DNA of 64,000 nucleotides from Actinernus sp. WN-2022 (taxonomy: Eukaryota > Cnidaria > Anthozoa > Actiniaria > Actinernidae): the NCBI GenBank assembly GCA_030867875.1, contig JAOWCC010001589.1, positions 74,733,537 to 74,797,536 of the forward strand, given 5' to 3'. The notes below the pieces were generated by a model. That model did not search any database. It had not been told where the DNA came from and saw only the letters and a list, made by a program, of their open reading frames with translations. The translations under genes were made by a program, and so were the position numbers. The number at the start of each line of letters is the position of its first letter. The first letter of the stretch is position 1. Of the stretch, positions 22,270-33,500 are shown piece after piece.

Positions 22270-22595
22270 CTTAACAACACCTCCATACCGATAGCTCATC
22301 CAGCTTCCACCATCTTTACTGTAATCTAAGGAATATCTCGTCACCCACTGGTCACAAGTGCACTTGTTTCTGCCCTGTGTAGCCACCTTAGTAACCAACA
22401 TCTCACGCCCCAAGTCAATCTGTAGGTATTGACCAATACTGAGATGTCGACTTGCCCACGAGCCTATGTTTCCCGGGCTTTTGCGATTGTGAAGACGTGC
22501 GCGCCACGGCTCACACGCAACTCCCCAGAAAGAGGATGCAGTAATTTGAGAGTTGGTTATTCGCCCATCTTGCATTCCAAGTGCAAAGCTACAAT
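22270..22595 (-). CDS. Exon 2 of secreted PAN/F5/8C protein: first part of F5/8 type C domain
   Basis: The exon opens after an acceptor ATCAG and reads CSFALGMQDGRITNSQITAS, then GSWASRHLSIGQYLQIDLG, KVATQG and WVTRYSLDYSKDG, ending GGVVK before a consensus donor AAG/GTAATA. This is the first two thirds of a discoidin (F5/8 type C) domain, whose known role is binding cell-surface glycans or lipids outside the cell. Exon 1 ends with one base of a codon and this exon starts with two, so joining gives an in-frame asparagine (CEN-CSF). The rest of the domain needs another exon to the left, which I could not locate. Confidence 0.88.
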
Positions 22596-23527
22596 CTGAT
22601 GAGTATCAATATTCAATATTCTTTTAATGCTCGTCATTCATCCCTCTAGAAAACAGACGTTACTCAGAGGTAACGCGATCGAATGTAAAGTTCATGAGTT
22701 TTCGAGATATGCTTGCTACTACACGTAGAATGCAAATACAGTGTTAAGTACGGCCTTTAATGAAGTCCTTACATCCAATTGAGTTAACTTTAACTCGTGG
22801 ATGCGCGCAAGCGCGAGCAACGAGTTATTAGCATAGGTGAATTTGTGTCCCTCACTCACTGGTTCGCTAACTATGGCGTAAACATTCCTAAACTTACGGG
22901 TTTTGACAAACAAGAAAGAAACTTGGAAGAAACTTGTTTCTCTCTCGAGTCGGAACCCAAACTTATAAGTTCTCTAAACTCGCTACATCAGTAGAAAATT
23001 TATTGTAAAATTAACACCATACGAAACTCAAAATCTGCTAATCTTTATTTCTTCAGTATATTAATACCTCAGTCCATTCTAGGATTGTTTTGAAATGGAT
23101 AGATAATAATCTGACCTTTAGCTGGAATTTCACAAAATGTACATTCCGTGCGGCATTCAGCACTTCGTAGGCGGCCAACAAGTGTCACGACGTTAAAAAC
23201 TTAGGGACCGATCATTAATATGGAGAAGGGTGCAGGAGGAGAAATGACCTTTTCTCCACATTACGGGACATGATCAGTCAGAGAACATTTTTTTTTTGGA
23301 GACACTTAGATCAGCGCCTGATCAGAGCCTGATCACAGGAGTACAAACAATAGGACTCAAGGTCCCTTCTATGCCTGCCTCCGTCAGTGGACCTACGATT
23401 TTACGTCCTTATCCGAGAAGACGTGAAGGTCTAACTGAGGTAATTCGTAATAAGATTTACTTGAACCAATCTCAACTAGGGAAAAGTAAATAGATAACTA
23501 ATTTTTAGGTATTATGTACTGACTTAC
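22596..23527 (-). other. Intron of the PAN/F5/8C gene
   Basis: The 932-base intron has consensus ends (GTAAGT donor at 23527, AG acceptor at 22596). No nested element was recognised in it. Confidence 0.75.
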
Positions 23528-23921
23528 TTTCACATCGGTAGCTGTTGCCATCGCTGTTCATAATACATATGTCATCTGCATTATAGCACAACAGGTCACT
23601 ACAAGAACCAAAGGGATGTGGAAAATATATCATGTAGTATCCGTCAGACACGGTGATCATGTCACTAGGGTGGGAGAGGTGCGTAGCGTTGTTCAGTTCA
23701 CATACATGGTCACCGTGGTTCATATACATGTTGACGCTGTGACATTTGTTGAAAGCGTCACATTGGTCTGTGCAATCAGGAAAGTGTCTTCTGTGGAGGA
23801 ATGTTTGGATTGCGTGACCACGAAGGCGCTGTCTTTTTTGGGAGTCGACGGTAACACAAGTATTTGCAGTAGACAGTCGCCATACCAATGCAAGATTGAC
23901 AAGTATAGTAATGGGTAGCAT
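23528..23921 (-). CDS. Exon 1 of secreted PAN/F5/8C protein: signal peptide and PAN/apple-like domain
   Basis: Starts at ATG 23921 with a hydrophobic signal peptide (MLPITILVNLALVW) and a likely cleavage after about residue 19-20. The following ~110 residues are cysteine-rich (FPDCTDQCDAFNKCHSVNMY, HVCELN, then SCSDLLCYNADDIC and YRCE) in a pattern like PAN/apple domains, ending in a short EGF-like cysteine cluster. PAN followed by F5/8C is a combination common in anthozoan secreted proteins; PAN domains are protein- or carbohydrate-binding modules. The exon ends in phase 1 at a perfect GTAAGT donor and joins the F5/8C exon in frame. Function beyond extracellular binding is not shown. Confidence 0.85.
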
Positions 23922-25201
23922 TACTGGAATTCAAAATGAAAACAAATGTCGAAATTACATGTCTGGAACGTACTAGAAAAACGCAATATTAGGTGTTTTT
24001 AGTTACACATACACACGACAAACATTTTGGCCACGGCACTCTAAATTTTAGGTACACGTGCCAAAAATTATCGGCATGGCACCCGTTTCGTCGCGCAAAT
24101 AGAAACGTTCCGCCGGATACGCGTGCCCGAAAATCTAGCCTGTTCTGAGACCCTGTGAAAAGCTAGTCTGGACCCGTCAGTCACTCTGTTAGGAGTGCTG
24201 TGCTCAAGTTAAGAGTACCGTGCGCAAGTTAGGAGTGCCGTGTCCAAGTTAAGAGTACTGTGTGTGTGTGTGTTGGGGGGGGGGGGGGGGGGCTCCTATT
24301 TTTGGGGGATGGTCAAACGTTTTTGGGCGCCAGTTTTGGGGAGGGACACATTTTTTGAGCGGAGATAAGGGGGAGGATCACGATTTTTGAATGCTCCATA
24401 TAGTTTAATTTTTTTTTTTGTACTTTACTACATCTCCAACACTGTTGTACTAGTGCAGTAGCAGCCGTTAATGTGACTACTAACCGGTAGTATCTTTACA
24501 TGTAGTGTATTTTGCGTAATAGTAAAACGCGATAAAAGGAAACGGCACGAGAAACATGCGTAAGAGTGAGAAAGGCATTCTTTGATATGAGATAAACCTC
24601 TCTCCCTGCCTTTATAAGTTGAATTTGGTCGGTGTAGAATGATAATAACAACAATTGAGTCCAATTTACCGATATCGATCCAGAACATATTTATCAATAT
24701 AGGTATATAGGGGAGCCTCACAAAATTCTCTACGCACGTTTAGGGGAGGTCAATATATTTTAAGCCCTGGTTTGGGGGAGGGCCACAATTTTTAGGCCCG
24801 AATTTATAAAAACTTAGTAGGCAGAGGGACTTTACAAATCCTCCAGATTTACTAAATGTCATGGTATTAGTTTGTAATACTATGATCTCCGAGGAAGCGA
24901 ACTAATCTGTGAGAAGTTTAGTTTCTCTGCATAAACTACGACACGTCGCGGTTGAGTTGATTTCAAAATGCTAATTACTCAACTTTTTCTCTTCAAACAC
25001 AGTGTTCAGAAAATGAGCACGTGGAATTGCCTAGTGGTGTTCGGAATACGGTAGACAAAAGACTCTGAAAATAACACTCATTTGTATTTAGCATACGTAA
25101 ATTTCACTTACGAATCCCACATGGTATAAGGAATCAAGACAGGTTCTTCACGCAGTCATAAATCGACATAGGGTGCAGGGTTAGATGAAACAATATTACC
25201 T
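23922..25201. other. Upstream region of the PAN/F5/8C gene; low-complexity repeats
   Basis: 24187-24265 is a short tandem repeat of an ~18-base unit (AAGTTAAGAGTACCGTGC). A TG run is followed by about 19 G at 24276-24294. Between 24300 and 24800 GGGGGAGG..CACAATTTTT phrases recur in degenerate form. No convincing promoter motif was identified upstream of 23921. Confidence 0.5.
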
Positions 25202-25325
25202 AGGGTCCGGTTGTTTGAAGGGAGGGTAACTTCATCCCTCGGATAGCGCAGTTTACCTTCGGAGTAGCGATTGAATCGAACCCCGCGGTAGCGCTCAACC
25301 TTGCCGCTTTGGACAACCCGGCCCT
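25202..25325. mobile_element. 124-bp MITE of the GGGCCGGGTTGTTCAAAG family
   Basis: AGGGTCCGGTTGTTTGAAG at the left and CTTTGGACAACCCGGCCCT at the right are diverged inverted ends; a well-preserved relative lies at 32160-32279. Confidence 0.65.
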
Positions 25326-25778
25326 GTACTTACTCTAACCCGATGCGGTCGGGACGAACCTTAAATAAGTTCATGTATGCATCTATGTATGTAAATGTAT
25401 GTATCTATAGGGTTGATTTGTGTTCTACACTAACTCCAATTGTTGCTTTACACTGTATACCACACAGCAAAATGTGCTATCAATGCAATAACCATATAAA
25501 ACATGCACACATGTATACACATAGCCACATAAGCATCGCATCCAATGATTTAATGTTACACAAAGATAATTACAGTTTTATACCCAGATGCATCCCCTTG
25601 TATATTAACTTATAAGTCAAGACATTAAAATTTCCACATTAGTTAAAAACAGGCATTTTTGATCAGGATTACTTACACCGTCTACATTATTGCAGCTATT
25701 TTTCAGCCTTTTGTGTTACCACAGTCCTTTCTCTTTCAAAAAATATGTCGAACGCACTTTGATAATCTATGATTACTT

Positions 25779-25952
25779 CTAGTCTAATTCATTATCTTTA
25801 TAGTAAAAGCAGTAATTGTTCATTCTTTTGCCGTTATTGTGAAAAATAAGCACTTTGGTTTCCTCGAGGTTCACGTCTATTTGAAATTCATTACAAAAGC
25901 TCTCTAGTTTGTTTAAGTATTTTTTTAAACCAACAGCACATTTTGACATAAC
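25779..25952 (-). pseudogene. 3' piece of a split LINE reverse transcriptase
   Basis: Minus-strand frame MSKCAVGLKKYLNKLESFCN followed by VNLEETKVLIFHNNGKRMNN is the segment that normally follows the YADD motif in this type of LINE RT. It ends in stops, so the copy decayed here. Its partner with LLYADDLV is at 28033-28169; removing the intervening 2080 bases with one copy of ATAAC rejoins the two in frame. Confidence 0.85.
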
Positions 25953-28032
25953 AAGAGGCCCTGAGTGGCCTTAACTCGGGCAATCTATAGCAAGTACTAC
26001 ATGGAGTTCTAGCATAATTTTGTGTCAACATGGTTTGTGCAAGAGTAGCCAGAGATTTGGTTCTCTACCGATGCTCTTGTCTGTCAAATGTCAATGTGCA
26101 AATGCCCCACGTATTCCGGGGGGAGGGGGTTAGGTGGTTAGGGTTATGGTATGCCCGGGGGGAGGGGGGGGGGGGGGGGGGGTGGAGGGGGTTGGAAATG
26201 ATAGAGCCATATAATACACACAACACACACACGCATACATTTCAGCCACGATTTCCTTCAATTCTGTAGTTTAATATTACTTTCTTTTCAATATTATTGT
26301 TTCTTGAGGGTCGTTAGAATACCAAAAAAATCTTGGTATGGGTGTTGTTGATTGAAGTGCAATGGTTATTTGAGTAGTCTGCACGATATCGAGTCACTCA
26401 AATTTGATGCATTGTAATTACATCAGGTGCAGTACGACTATGAGAAATCAAGCAATTTAGAACAACAAATTCCACATAATGTTGCTATTCATTGTGAATA
26501 GTTAGGTAATGAATTTCTACATGTAAAATAAAATCATCTATTTGTAATTCTCAATTATTAACAAACCAGTGGAGACGGCTGAAATTCAGGCTAAATTCTC
26601 AATACAATATTTTCGATTGAGGTCGTAAACTACAGACCACCATTTTCTAGTATTAGTGAGCTGCCACTGTGCTAGTGTTCATTTTCTACATCTTGAAAGA
26701 GACTGAAACTTATAATGGCATGCCACAAAGAAACATTCAATGTCCACTCATTTTTTAATATCATTGGGGTCGCAACAAGATTAATTTTCATTCCCAAATA
26801 ATTCTTAAAAGTACTCGTACTCCTGATCATGACCGAGTGAAAGTGACGATGCTGACGCCAATAACTGAGGAACAACAACAACAATTACATTTATTATCTC
26901 ATAAGATGATGGAAATCATTACGAGTAATAAGGCATAATAAGAAATACAATGATGAGAAGGTAGGTCCTTAAGGTAACCTTAGAGTTATCTTAAGCCAGG
27001 ACTACCTCAGATGGAAACACTGAAACAAGATCTAGCTTGCATGGATATATAATGGTACTAAAAAGGGGAAGGGAAAGAAAGAGTGCCACTTGCATGTAAG
27101 TATACTCTCAGTTCTGGACCAAATTTAGTTATGTTATGATATAAACTTGCAATAATGCCGATAAATATACTACTCTATACATAATATCATTATGTCAGTT
27201 CTAAAAAAAACATTAAATACACTGTAGAATGCCTAAACTAAGAGATAATAATCAATTACAAAGAAGTACAGGCCAGATGTAAATAGACCCGGGAAATAGA
27301 ACAAAATAAAACCAATGTCAATAACACGCCACAGATAAATATGCGATTTCTACATCAGAGTCATTTATCACTCGTTTGAAAAAATCTTCAATTCGGATTA
27401 CTTACTCAGTTTATACTCACTCACTGCATGCTGGATTTTCGTTCCCGAATTTATAAACATTTAAATACATGTGCATAGGGGGCGAAACGACTGTAATTCT
27501 TTTAAAAGGCCCCTGTCAGTCAGAGAACTCAGAAATTGGGTCATTTCTACTACACTTTCGAGAGGTTAATAACAATAAATAACAACACAACGACAGTCAA
27601 TTGGTATAAAGGTTATCATGTTCAGATTAGCGGCTACTTACATTTACAAACTGTTGTCTTTATAGTCAGTGTTGATCGCAGAGCATGTCGCATAATATGT
27701 GATAAATTCCTGTCCAAAGCCCGTGAAACGCCTCTCTTTAGAAAAGACAAAAATATTGGTATTGCACTTGAAGGAACCTTTGGTTTACACAAAAAAACAG
27801 CTGATATATTAAAGGTTCGACCACTCGCCGCCATCTTGAAAAACATGGAAATGTTGTCCGCTGTTCACGTGACCAGCACAGTGCAATCTGATTGGTACGG
27901 TGGCGGAAAGAACTTCCAAAGAAGGCGCAATCTGATTGGTTGACGGCGCAAAATCTCGATACAAAAAATAAAAAATAAAGGAAAAAAACCTTCGATTTCT
28001 GACTCGTGTCAGCCGAAGGCCTGGCCCGAGTA
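25953..28032. mobile_element. 2.08-kb insertion in the LINE with 5-bp target duplication
   Basis: ATAAC lies immediately outside both edges (25948-25952 and 28033-28037), and deleting the insert restores the LINE reading frame across the RT catalytic motif. The ends are AAGAGGCCCTGAGTGGCC and GGCCTGGCCCGAGTA; they are GC-rich but not clear inverted repeats. Contents: a run of about 20 G near 26161-26182, a CA microsatellite at 26218, a relic of the hairpin repeat of 5922, CAA repeats at 26870, and a 135-codon frame at 27536 without recognisable domains. The class is unassigned. Confidence 0.65.
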
Positions 28033-28895
28033 ATAACTAAGTCATCTGCATATAAAAGGCAACTTAGTGGTGCGCCACCGGCTGTGATCATGATATCATT
28101 ATTATTTGAGTCATTTAACATTTCAGGAAGGTCGTGTAAATAGAGATTGAACAGGGTGGGGGATAACATGCACCCTTGCTTGATGCCTGTATAACTTACA
28201 TCTAAAGGCTGGTGTTACCTTATTGTCTAGTTTAATTACTGACGACGAGTCATGGTAATACATTGAATTGATAATGGAATAGAAGCGTCCGTTTACTCCG
28301 GTTTTCTTTAATTTGTCAGGTAATTTATCTCTTGGAATGCTATCGAACGCGCTTTTTTGAAATCAACAAAACACGTAAAGAGGAGATTACTTTTCTTTTT
28401 AGGTTTCATTTTTACATATATTTGTCGATCATTGTTTTCAGGATAAATATATTATCGGTCGTACTAAAACTTTATCGGTCGTACTAAAACTTTTCAGAAT
28501 TCCTTTCTCGTTAAGGTAGTTGTATAATCTTCCGTTTAAAATTGATGTAAACAATTTACCAAGAGAAGACAGCAGCGTGATTCCTCTATAGTTATCCATA
28601 TTAGATTTGTCCCAATCCTAGTCCCCAGCTTTTCGGGTATTTATCTGAGTTAAGTATCGCATTGAATAACTTTTTCAGCGGTGCTTTTAATTGTTCTTTT
28701 CCATATTTCAGTATCTCATTTAGTATATTATCTTTTTCCGGAGCTTTTTTATATTTTAGCTTGTTGATTGCATTGATTATCTCTTCCTCGCTTATTTCGG
28801 TTTTTAATGGGCCGGTAACATTTTCATCTTCCTCTGTATTCTCCATTGTACCTGTTGGTTCTTGCTCATTTGTATCTCTCTTCTCGTTTTCCTCT
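28033..28895 (-). pseudogene. Middle piece of the split LINE reverse transcriptase
   Basis: Reading leftward from 28895: EENEKRDTNEQEP, then EISEEEIINAINKLKYKKAP and NEILKYGKEQLKAPLKKLFN, DNYRGITLLSSLGKLF, FVDFKKA (motif A with the second acidic position altered), GIKQGCMLSPTLFNLYLHDL (motif B) and LLYADDLV (motif C). Frames change several times between 28600 and 28180 and stops occur, so it is inactive. The order and motifs identify a non-LTR retrotransposon RT; I cannot place the clade with confidence. It continues at 37283-37455 on one side and 25779-25952 on the other. Confidence 0.88.
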
Positions 28896-29259
28896 TTAAG
28901 AGGACATCCATGTGAAAACCATGCACCCTGAAAAAATGAGTCTACATGGTACATCTCAGATTTTGTTCATATTTTGAACATATATTAATATTAATTGGCC
29001 TGGCATTAGACCTGGTAGAATATTTTGGAAAAAAATCCAAAAACTGTAAGAGATATGGGGGTCAGTACGAACTGCCTCGGTTTGAGGGGTATTTCCACTA
29101 CGTATTTTTAGTCATGTGTATAGAATTTTTTTGAACAAACCATATAAGCTATATACACAAAACGTTTCTACAGCATAAACACGACCAATTGCAATTTCAT
29201 TATGATATAAGTGCCAAAAAATATTCAGTATTCAAGAAGTAAGGCTGTCATCCCTTGCA

Positions 29260-29575
29260 CCAAAAGCCCGGTAAAAAGCCCGGAAAGTCCGGAAAAGCCC
29301 GGATATTTTCCGGACTATTCACCGTGCTTTTTGCATTAGACTTGCGCGGTAAAAGCCCGGAAATCCCGTTTTTTTCCTGCCTTTCACAGAAAGCCTGGTA
29401 AAAAATTCCGGGCAAGTCTGGAAACCCAGGAAAGCCCGGTAAAAAAAATCCAGACTTTCACGGTAATGTCTGATTCATCAGGGAAGCCTAAAGCACGGAA
29501 AAAGGCCGGTAAACTCGTTTTTCCGGCCTTTCACAGAAAGCACGGAAAACAATTCCCGGAAAGTACGGAAAATAT
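29260..29575. repeat. Left subterminal GCCCGGAAA array
   Basis: Units of AAAGCCCGGAAA and AAAGTCCGGAAA, in both orientations but mostly forward, alternate with TTTCACRG and ATTCCCGG spacers. Many units are degenerate. Confidence 0.75.
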
Positions 29576-30267
29576 CATACCAATTCTGGGGTGAAAATCA
29601 GACTTTCCCGGTTACATGTAAATGTCTGATTTAATACATGAGAAGACACATGCACCACACCTAGTTCTCCGTATTTTCTCCCTGCATTTTCAGTTTCATG
29701 GAAAAACGAAAACAATCTGTGAACTAAATTATTTAGTGCGAAAACCCATTGCATTAGAAAAGCTGGCAAACATTCTACACTTTCCCAGTAATTGTTTGAT
29801 TGATCTAAAGATATACGAAACACGGGTAAAGTTTTTTAATAATAGATTATTATTAAAGACTCAGCCGTCACTAGATCATTCACTCAGTCATCAGGAAGAA
29901 AAAAGGCCTGAATGGCGTACTTACCCTCCAAAGGCTCTATCACCACCCAAGGCGTTTTTCTTGACAAGCATTTAGGTGCCCAATATAAAAGCTTTCTTCA
30001 AGTTGTACCAAGAAAAGCATTGAAGATATTTTCGTATATAAATCTTCTTCCAGAAACGAACTGTTGTCCTTCACGTTTACAACACGTTGCCGCCATATTG
30101 ATTTGGAGGGAGATGCGTTTCGTGGGCAACGGATGCGCTTCTCGTGCTCAGCTGTCAAACTCTGTAGCAAACTGACTATAATCGTACTCTGATTGGTGCA
30201 TGTTTCAGAGGCGGGAAAACAAACGCGTTTTTTTAGCGCCAGCGCGCATTTACTTCCAGTATCGGTA

Positions 30268-30418
30268 ATGCAGTTAGTTCACTTGGAGAAAGATAAAGAA
30301 AGATGGACGTTCTCTGAGTGTTTTGTCTGTGGAATCCTAACAAACAGCGAGCTTATAATTCTCCAGCGGTCCTTCAGGGTTCCAAAGATCAGTACTACAT
30401 TAACCACGGTAAGTGTAC
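30268..30418 (+). other. Possible first exon in the CCCTTGC element
   Basis: An ATG opens a 50-codon frame (MQLVHLEKDKERWTFSECFV, then CGILTNSELIIL) ending at a consensus donor ACG/GTAAGT. A GATTGG box lies about 80 bases upstream. It could begin the element's own gene, but no downstream exon was matched and no family recognised. Confidence 0.25.
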
Positions 30419-30671
30419 AATTTTCAATTGTCATTTTGCCTGTCACTCATTTCTCGGCGACAGTATTTTTAGGAGAAGATAATTAGAACAAAACCGCGTA
30501 TATATTGTGTGCCAAAAACTAACAGGCTAAAGACGAAGTTTTGTGCCGAGCTAAAAATCGATTTTAGCAAAGATTTCACAATATTTGTGTTGCTTCTGTG
30601 CCACGCTAAAACAGTTCATAGTCAAGAGTTTATGTTTTTTTTTGTGACTAATGAAATAGTAATTAGAGTGT

Positions 30672-31064
30672 TAATCCAAAGCGAAAAATGGTATTCAAAT
30701 TAGTCTGCGGGTTAGTTTTTCGCGCTTTTTGCAAATAATACATACGCGACAGTTAGAAATCCTCTCTTTATAACTCATCTATGAGGCCAGATTTTTTTTG
30801 GAGGGGGGGGGGGAGAAGGCCGGTTTGCTTTACACTCAATAGCAAATATACCGTATATAGTAGTTATTAATCCAAAGTGAAAAATGGAATTCAAATTAGT
30901 CTGCGTGTTAGTTTTTGGCGCTTTTTGCAAATAATACATACGCGACAGTTAGAAAAATCCTCATTAACTCATCATGCAGCCAGATTTTTTTTTGGGGGGG
31001 GGGGGTGGAGAAGGCCGGTTTGCTTTACACTCAATAGCAAATATACCGTATATAGTAGTTATTA
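30672..31064 (+). repeat. 198-bp tandem duplication containing poly-G
   Basis: TTAATCCAAAGYGAAAAATG...GCGCTTTTTGCAAATAATAC...AGAAGGCCGGTTTGCTTTAC...GTATATAGTAGTTATTA occurs twice head to tail (starts near 30672 and 30870). Each copy has its own run of about 10-11 G of different length after a T run. Confidence 0.9.
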
Positions 31065-31340
31065 TACACTGTAAATTATATCATCTATAAGAGATTTAGT
31101 GAAACCATGTTAAATTTAAAGCACTGTTCGGTCAATTATTTTATTGCTGCTGCGTGTAATTACAAAGATGCAAACCTGATAACAAAGCACAAATGGCATG
31201 TCAGCTGGCTTCAATGATCAAGTCCACCATCCCAAAACTGGCGAGAGTTTATATGAATGCAAACATTACCGCGATAAACGTGCAACTGTCCCAGTGAAAA
31301 GATTCAAAGAGAATCGATTATCTAAGATCGTATACTACTC

Positions 31341-31737
31341 CAGGAGCCCATTACCAGGAGCGTTCCTCTGTTATGGGTTGGGTCCCCAGCACAGAGGTAG
31401 ATGAGGCTATTTTTAGATTCGAAATTCCCGCGAAAAGAGGTTGCCGCCATGTTGGTGCCCTTAAACAATAGATTCCTCGTTAGCTTCTTTTGTTGGGGCA
31501 CCAACATTTGAATCTCTGGGGATTGAGTGAAAACCAGCAATTCGAATTCCCGCGTTGAAAGTGAAAAGAATGATAATGAATAATAATGAGAAGTGTCGTT
31601 AGCTATCAGATTGGCTAAGAATAGCCTACCTTTGTTCTTTTTCGCGCGAAACGCAATGCTAAAAATAGCTTCATCTACCTCTGTGCTGGGGTACAGACAC
31701 AGTGGGAAAGATGGACGCTCCTGGTAATGGGCTCCTG
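31341..31737. mobile_element. hAT-like MITE, CAGGAGCCCATTACCAGGAG ends, 7-bp target duplication
   Basis: CAGGAGCCCATTACCAGGAG is exactly mirrored at the right, and ACTACTC lies directly outside both ends. Arms extend inward with GCACAGAGGTAGATGA and CTATTTTTAG. CAG-starting ends and an 8-bp (here 7-bp) duplication are typical of hAT. A nearly identical right end (AATGGGCTCCTG) is stranded at about 3088-3099 without a partner. Confidence 0.85.
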
Positions 31738-32128
31738 ACTACTCTTAATTTGTGTTTTCCCCTCTCTGCTGCCTAATCTTTATTGAGTACTCACGTTAGC
31801 AATTGTTCATCATTAACCTACAATCACAGAAATGCGAATTCTGCCTCTCATTGGAAGAATAATAGCAACTTATAATATGACCCGTACGGCCCCGCGCTAG
31901 GGTTGTCCACATTATGCTCGAAATTGTCACTATTATGGTAATTCTTTATGCTAAAAAAATATTACTATTATGCTCAAAAGGTCTCACTATTATGCTCAAT
32001 TATGCTCATTTTTTTATTCGGATTAATTAATTAATTAATACAAATTAACTAATTAATTGATGCATTCATTACCTGCATAATTATGACGGTTTCCAGAATA
32101 TTAAACAATTATTCACCAACACTGAGGC

Positions 32129-32460
32129 GAATAATTGTTTTAGTATATACCACACTCCAGGGCCGGGTTGTTCAAAGCCCGATTAGTGTTAATCCTGGAT
32201 TAACTCTGTACAGAACCTATTGGTTGTCATGGAAATTAAGCCTGGATTAGCACTAATCGGGCTTTGAACAACCCGGCCCAGGTGAATAGCCAGCGCCAAA
32301 TAGTTATTTTATTTTCAGTCAAATGGACAAAAACTCGCGCGAGATGATCGCTGCTTTGCTCGGAGGTGAATATGAAATCATATTCACTGTTTGAGTAGCC
32401 AATCAGAGTGCGCGAAAAGTGATATTCACTGGTGTGGTATATACTAAATGTAATTATTTC
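32129..32460. mobile_element. MITE with TAGTATATACCACA subterminal ends
   Basis: GAATAATT...TTTAGTATATACCACAC is mirrored by GTGGTATATACTAAATGTAA at the right; GTGAATAT and CACTG motifs follow inside both ends. It is split by the 120-bp MITE at 32160. Confidence 0.7.
32160..32279. mobile_element. 120-bp MITE, GGGCCGGGTTGTTCAAAGCC ends
   Basis: GGGCCGGGTTGTTCAAAGCC followed by CGATTAG is mirrored exactly at the right, leaving a middle of about 60 bases. It interrupts the left subterminal sequence of the surrounding MITE. A diverged relative is at 25202. Confidence 0.85.
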
Positions 32461-32799
32461 ATGTTATTCTGGATTGTGATGGAGCTTTCAATGTAGTCTT
32501 CCAGCCTAGTCCCTAGGCCTTCTGGCTTGGTATTTTGTCTGAGTGGGTTAGGTTAGGGTAGTTTGTAATGGCTTGTGACGTCACCAACTGTCAAACCAGA
32601 AGGCCTAGCAGACTTCGCCCAGCTGGGCCCAAACATTCGCAAAAATGGGCCCAAGATGGCGACCACTCTTGATGACAAGGGGGAAGATAGTTTAAAGACT
32701 TGCATGCATCAGCAGGGCTGTCCACATTATGCTCGAAATTATGCCAGCATAATGTGGACAACCCTACCCCGCGCGCGCTTTCCTTTCAAAACCATTTAC

Positions 32800-33035
32800 A
32801 AAAGTCACGTGATGAGGGCCGGACATTTTTTCTTGCTGTTTTGCGGTTTGATCTACAAAATAATATGGTCATATGATAAAACAAAACTATCGACTGAGTT
32901 AGGTCGGGCCGGACGGGAAAATATTTGGCTCTCGGTCATTTTGTACGTGCGCTCGGTCCGTACGTCATAACCTCGAGCCAAATAGTTTCCCGTCCGGCCC
33001 TCCCACACAGTCAATATACTCGTTCCAGCAGAAAA
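32800..33035 (+). repeat. Dispersed repeat, inverted relative of 59585-59875
   Basis: GGACGGGAAAATATTTGGCT...CCAAATAGTTTCCCGTCC forms a small palindrome, and the left part (GTCACGTGATGAGGGCCG...CTGTTTTGC...CATATGATAAAACAAAACT) is matched in reverse order and strand near 59740-59870. Probably a MITE with edges unresolved. Confidence 0.6.
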
Positions 33036-33129
33036 GGTTAAATTTTACTTGCAAAGCTTGGGGAAACTCTGCCAAAGCAAATAACATTTCCCTAGATTTT
33101 TAAACCGTGGAAAATTGTGGATTTCCTAG

Positions 33130-33500
33130 TATTCGGAATTCCGGGAAAGCACGGAAAATTCTCGGGATAGCTAGGGATTTTCCGGGCTTTCCGCGGATTT
33201 CCAGGTTTCCTTATATACGTGCTTTCCCGGAACATCCCAGATTTTTCCGGGCTTTCCGCGGAATTTTTCTCGCGCGGAAAGCCCGGATGGATTCCGGGAA
33301 AGCCCAGAATATTTTCCGGGCTTTTTTCGCGGAAAACCCCGGATTTTCCAGGTTTTCTTAAATTCCGTGGTTTCCCGGAATATCCCGGATTTTTCCGGGC
33401 TTTCCGCGGAATTTTACTCGTGCGGAAAGCCCGGATTGGCTCCGGGAAAGCACGGAATATTTTCTGGGCTTTTTCCGCGGAATACCGCGAAATTTCCGGG
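33130..33500. repeat. Right subterminal GCCCGGAAA array (inverted)
   Basis: Repeated TTTCCGGGCTTTCCGCGGA units. The unit is partly divisible by three, so open frames with a periodic F/P/R/S peptide (RFFRAFRGI-like) arise by chance. Confidence 0.8.

Larger units (their letters stand above)
31898..32766. mobile_element. hAT-like non-autonomous element, TAGGGTTGTCCACATTATGC ends
   Basis: Ends TAGGGTTGTCCACATTATGC and complement are flanked by CCCCGCGC on both sides, a perfect 8-bp target duplication. TAGGG ends and 8-bp duplications indicate hAT. A third end of the same type (AGGGCTGTCCACATTATGCT at about 32714) sits just inside the right end, making a 50-base hairpin. Subterminal TATGCTCA repeats follow the left end. 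A related family end (AGGGCTGTCCACAAGTTGCT) occurs at 63847. It contains the two nested MITEs below. Confidence 0.82.

Noticed and set aside
25301..25615. 104-codon ORF with His/Tyr/Met-rich peptide
   Set aside because: Begins in a MITE end and runs through ATGTATG and CACAT low-complexity sequence.
32575..32970. 131-codon ORF as a gene
   Set aside because: It spans the right end and internal hairpin of the hAT-like element and then a dispersed repeat; composition follows the repeats.
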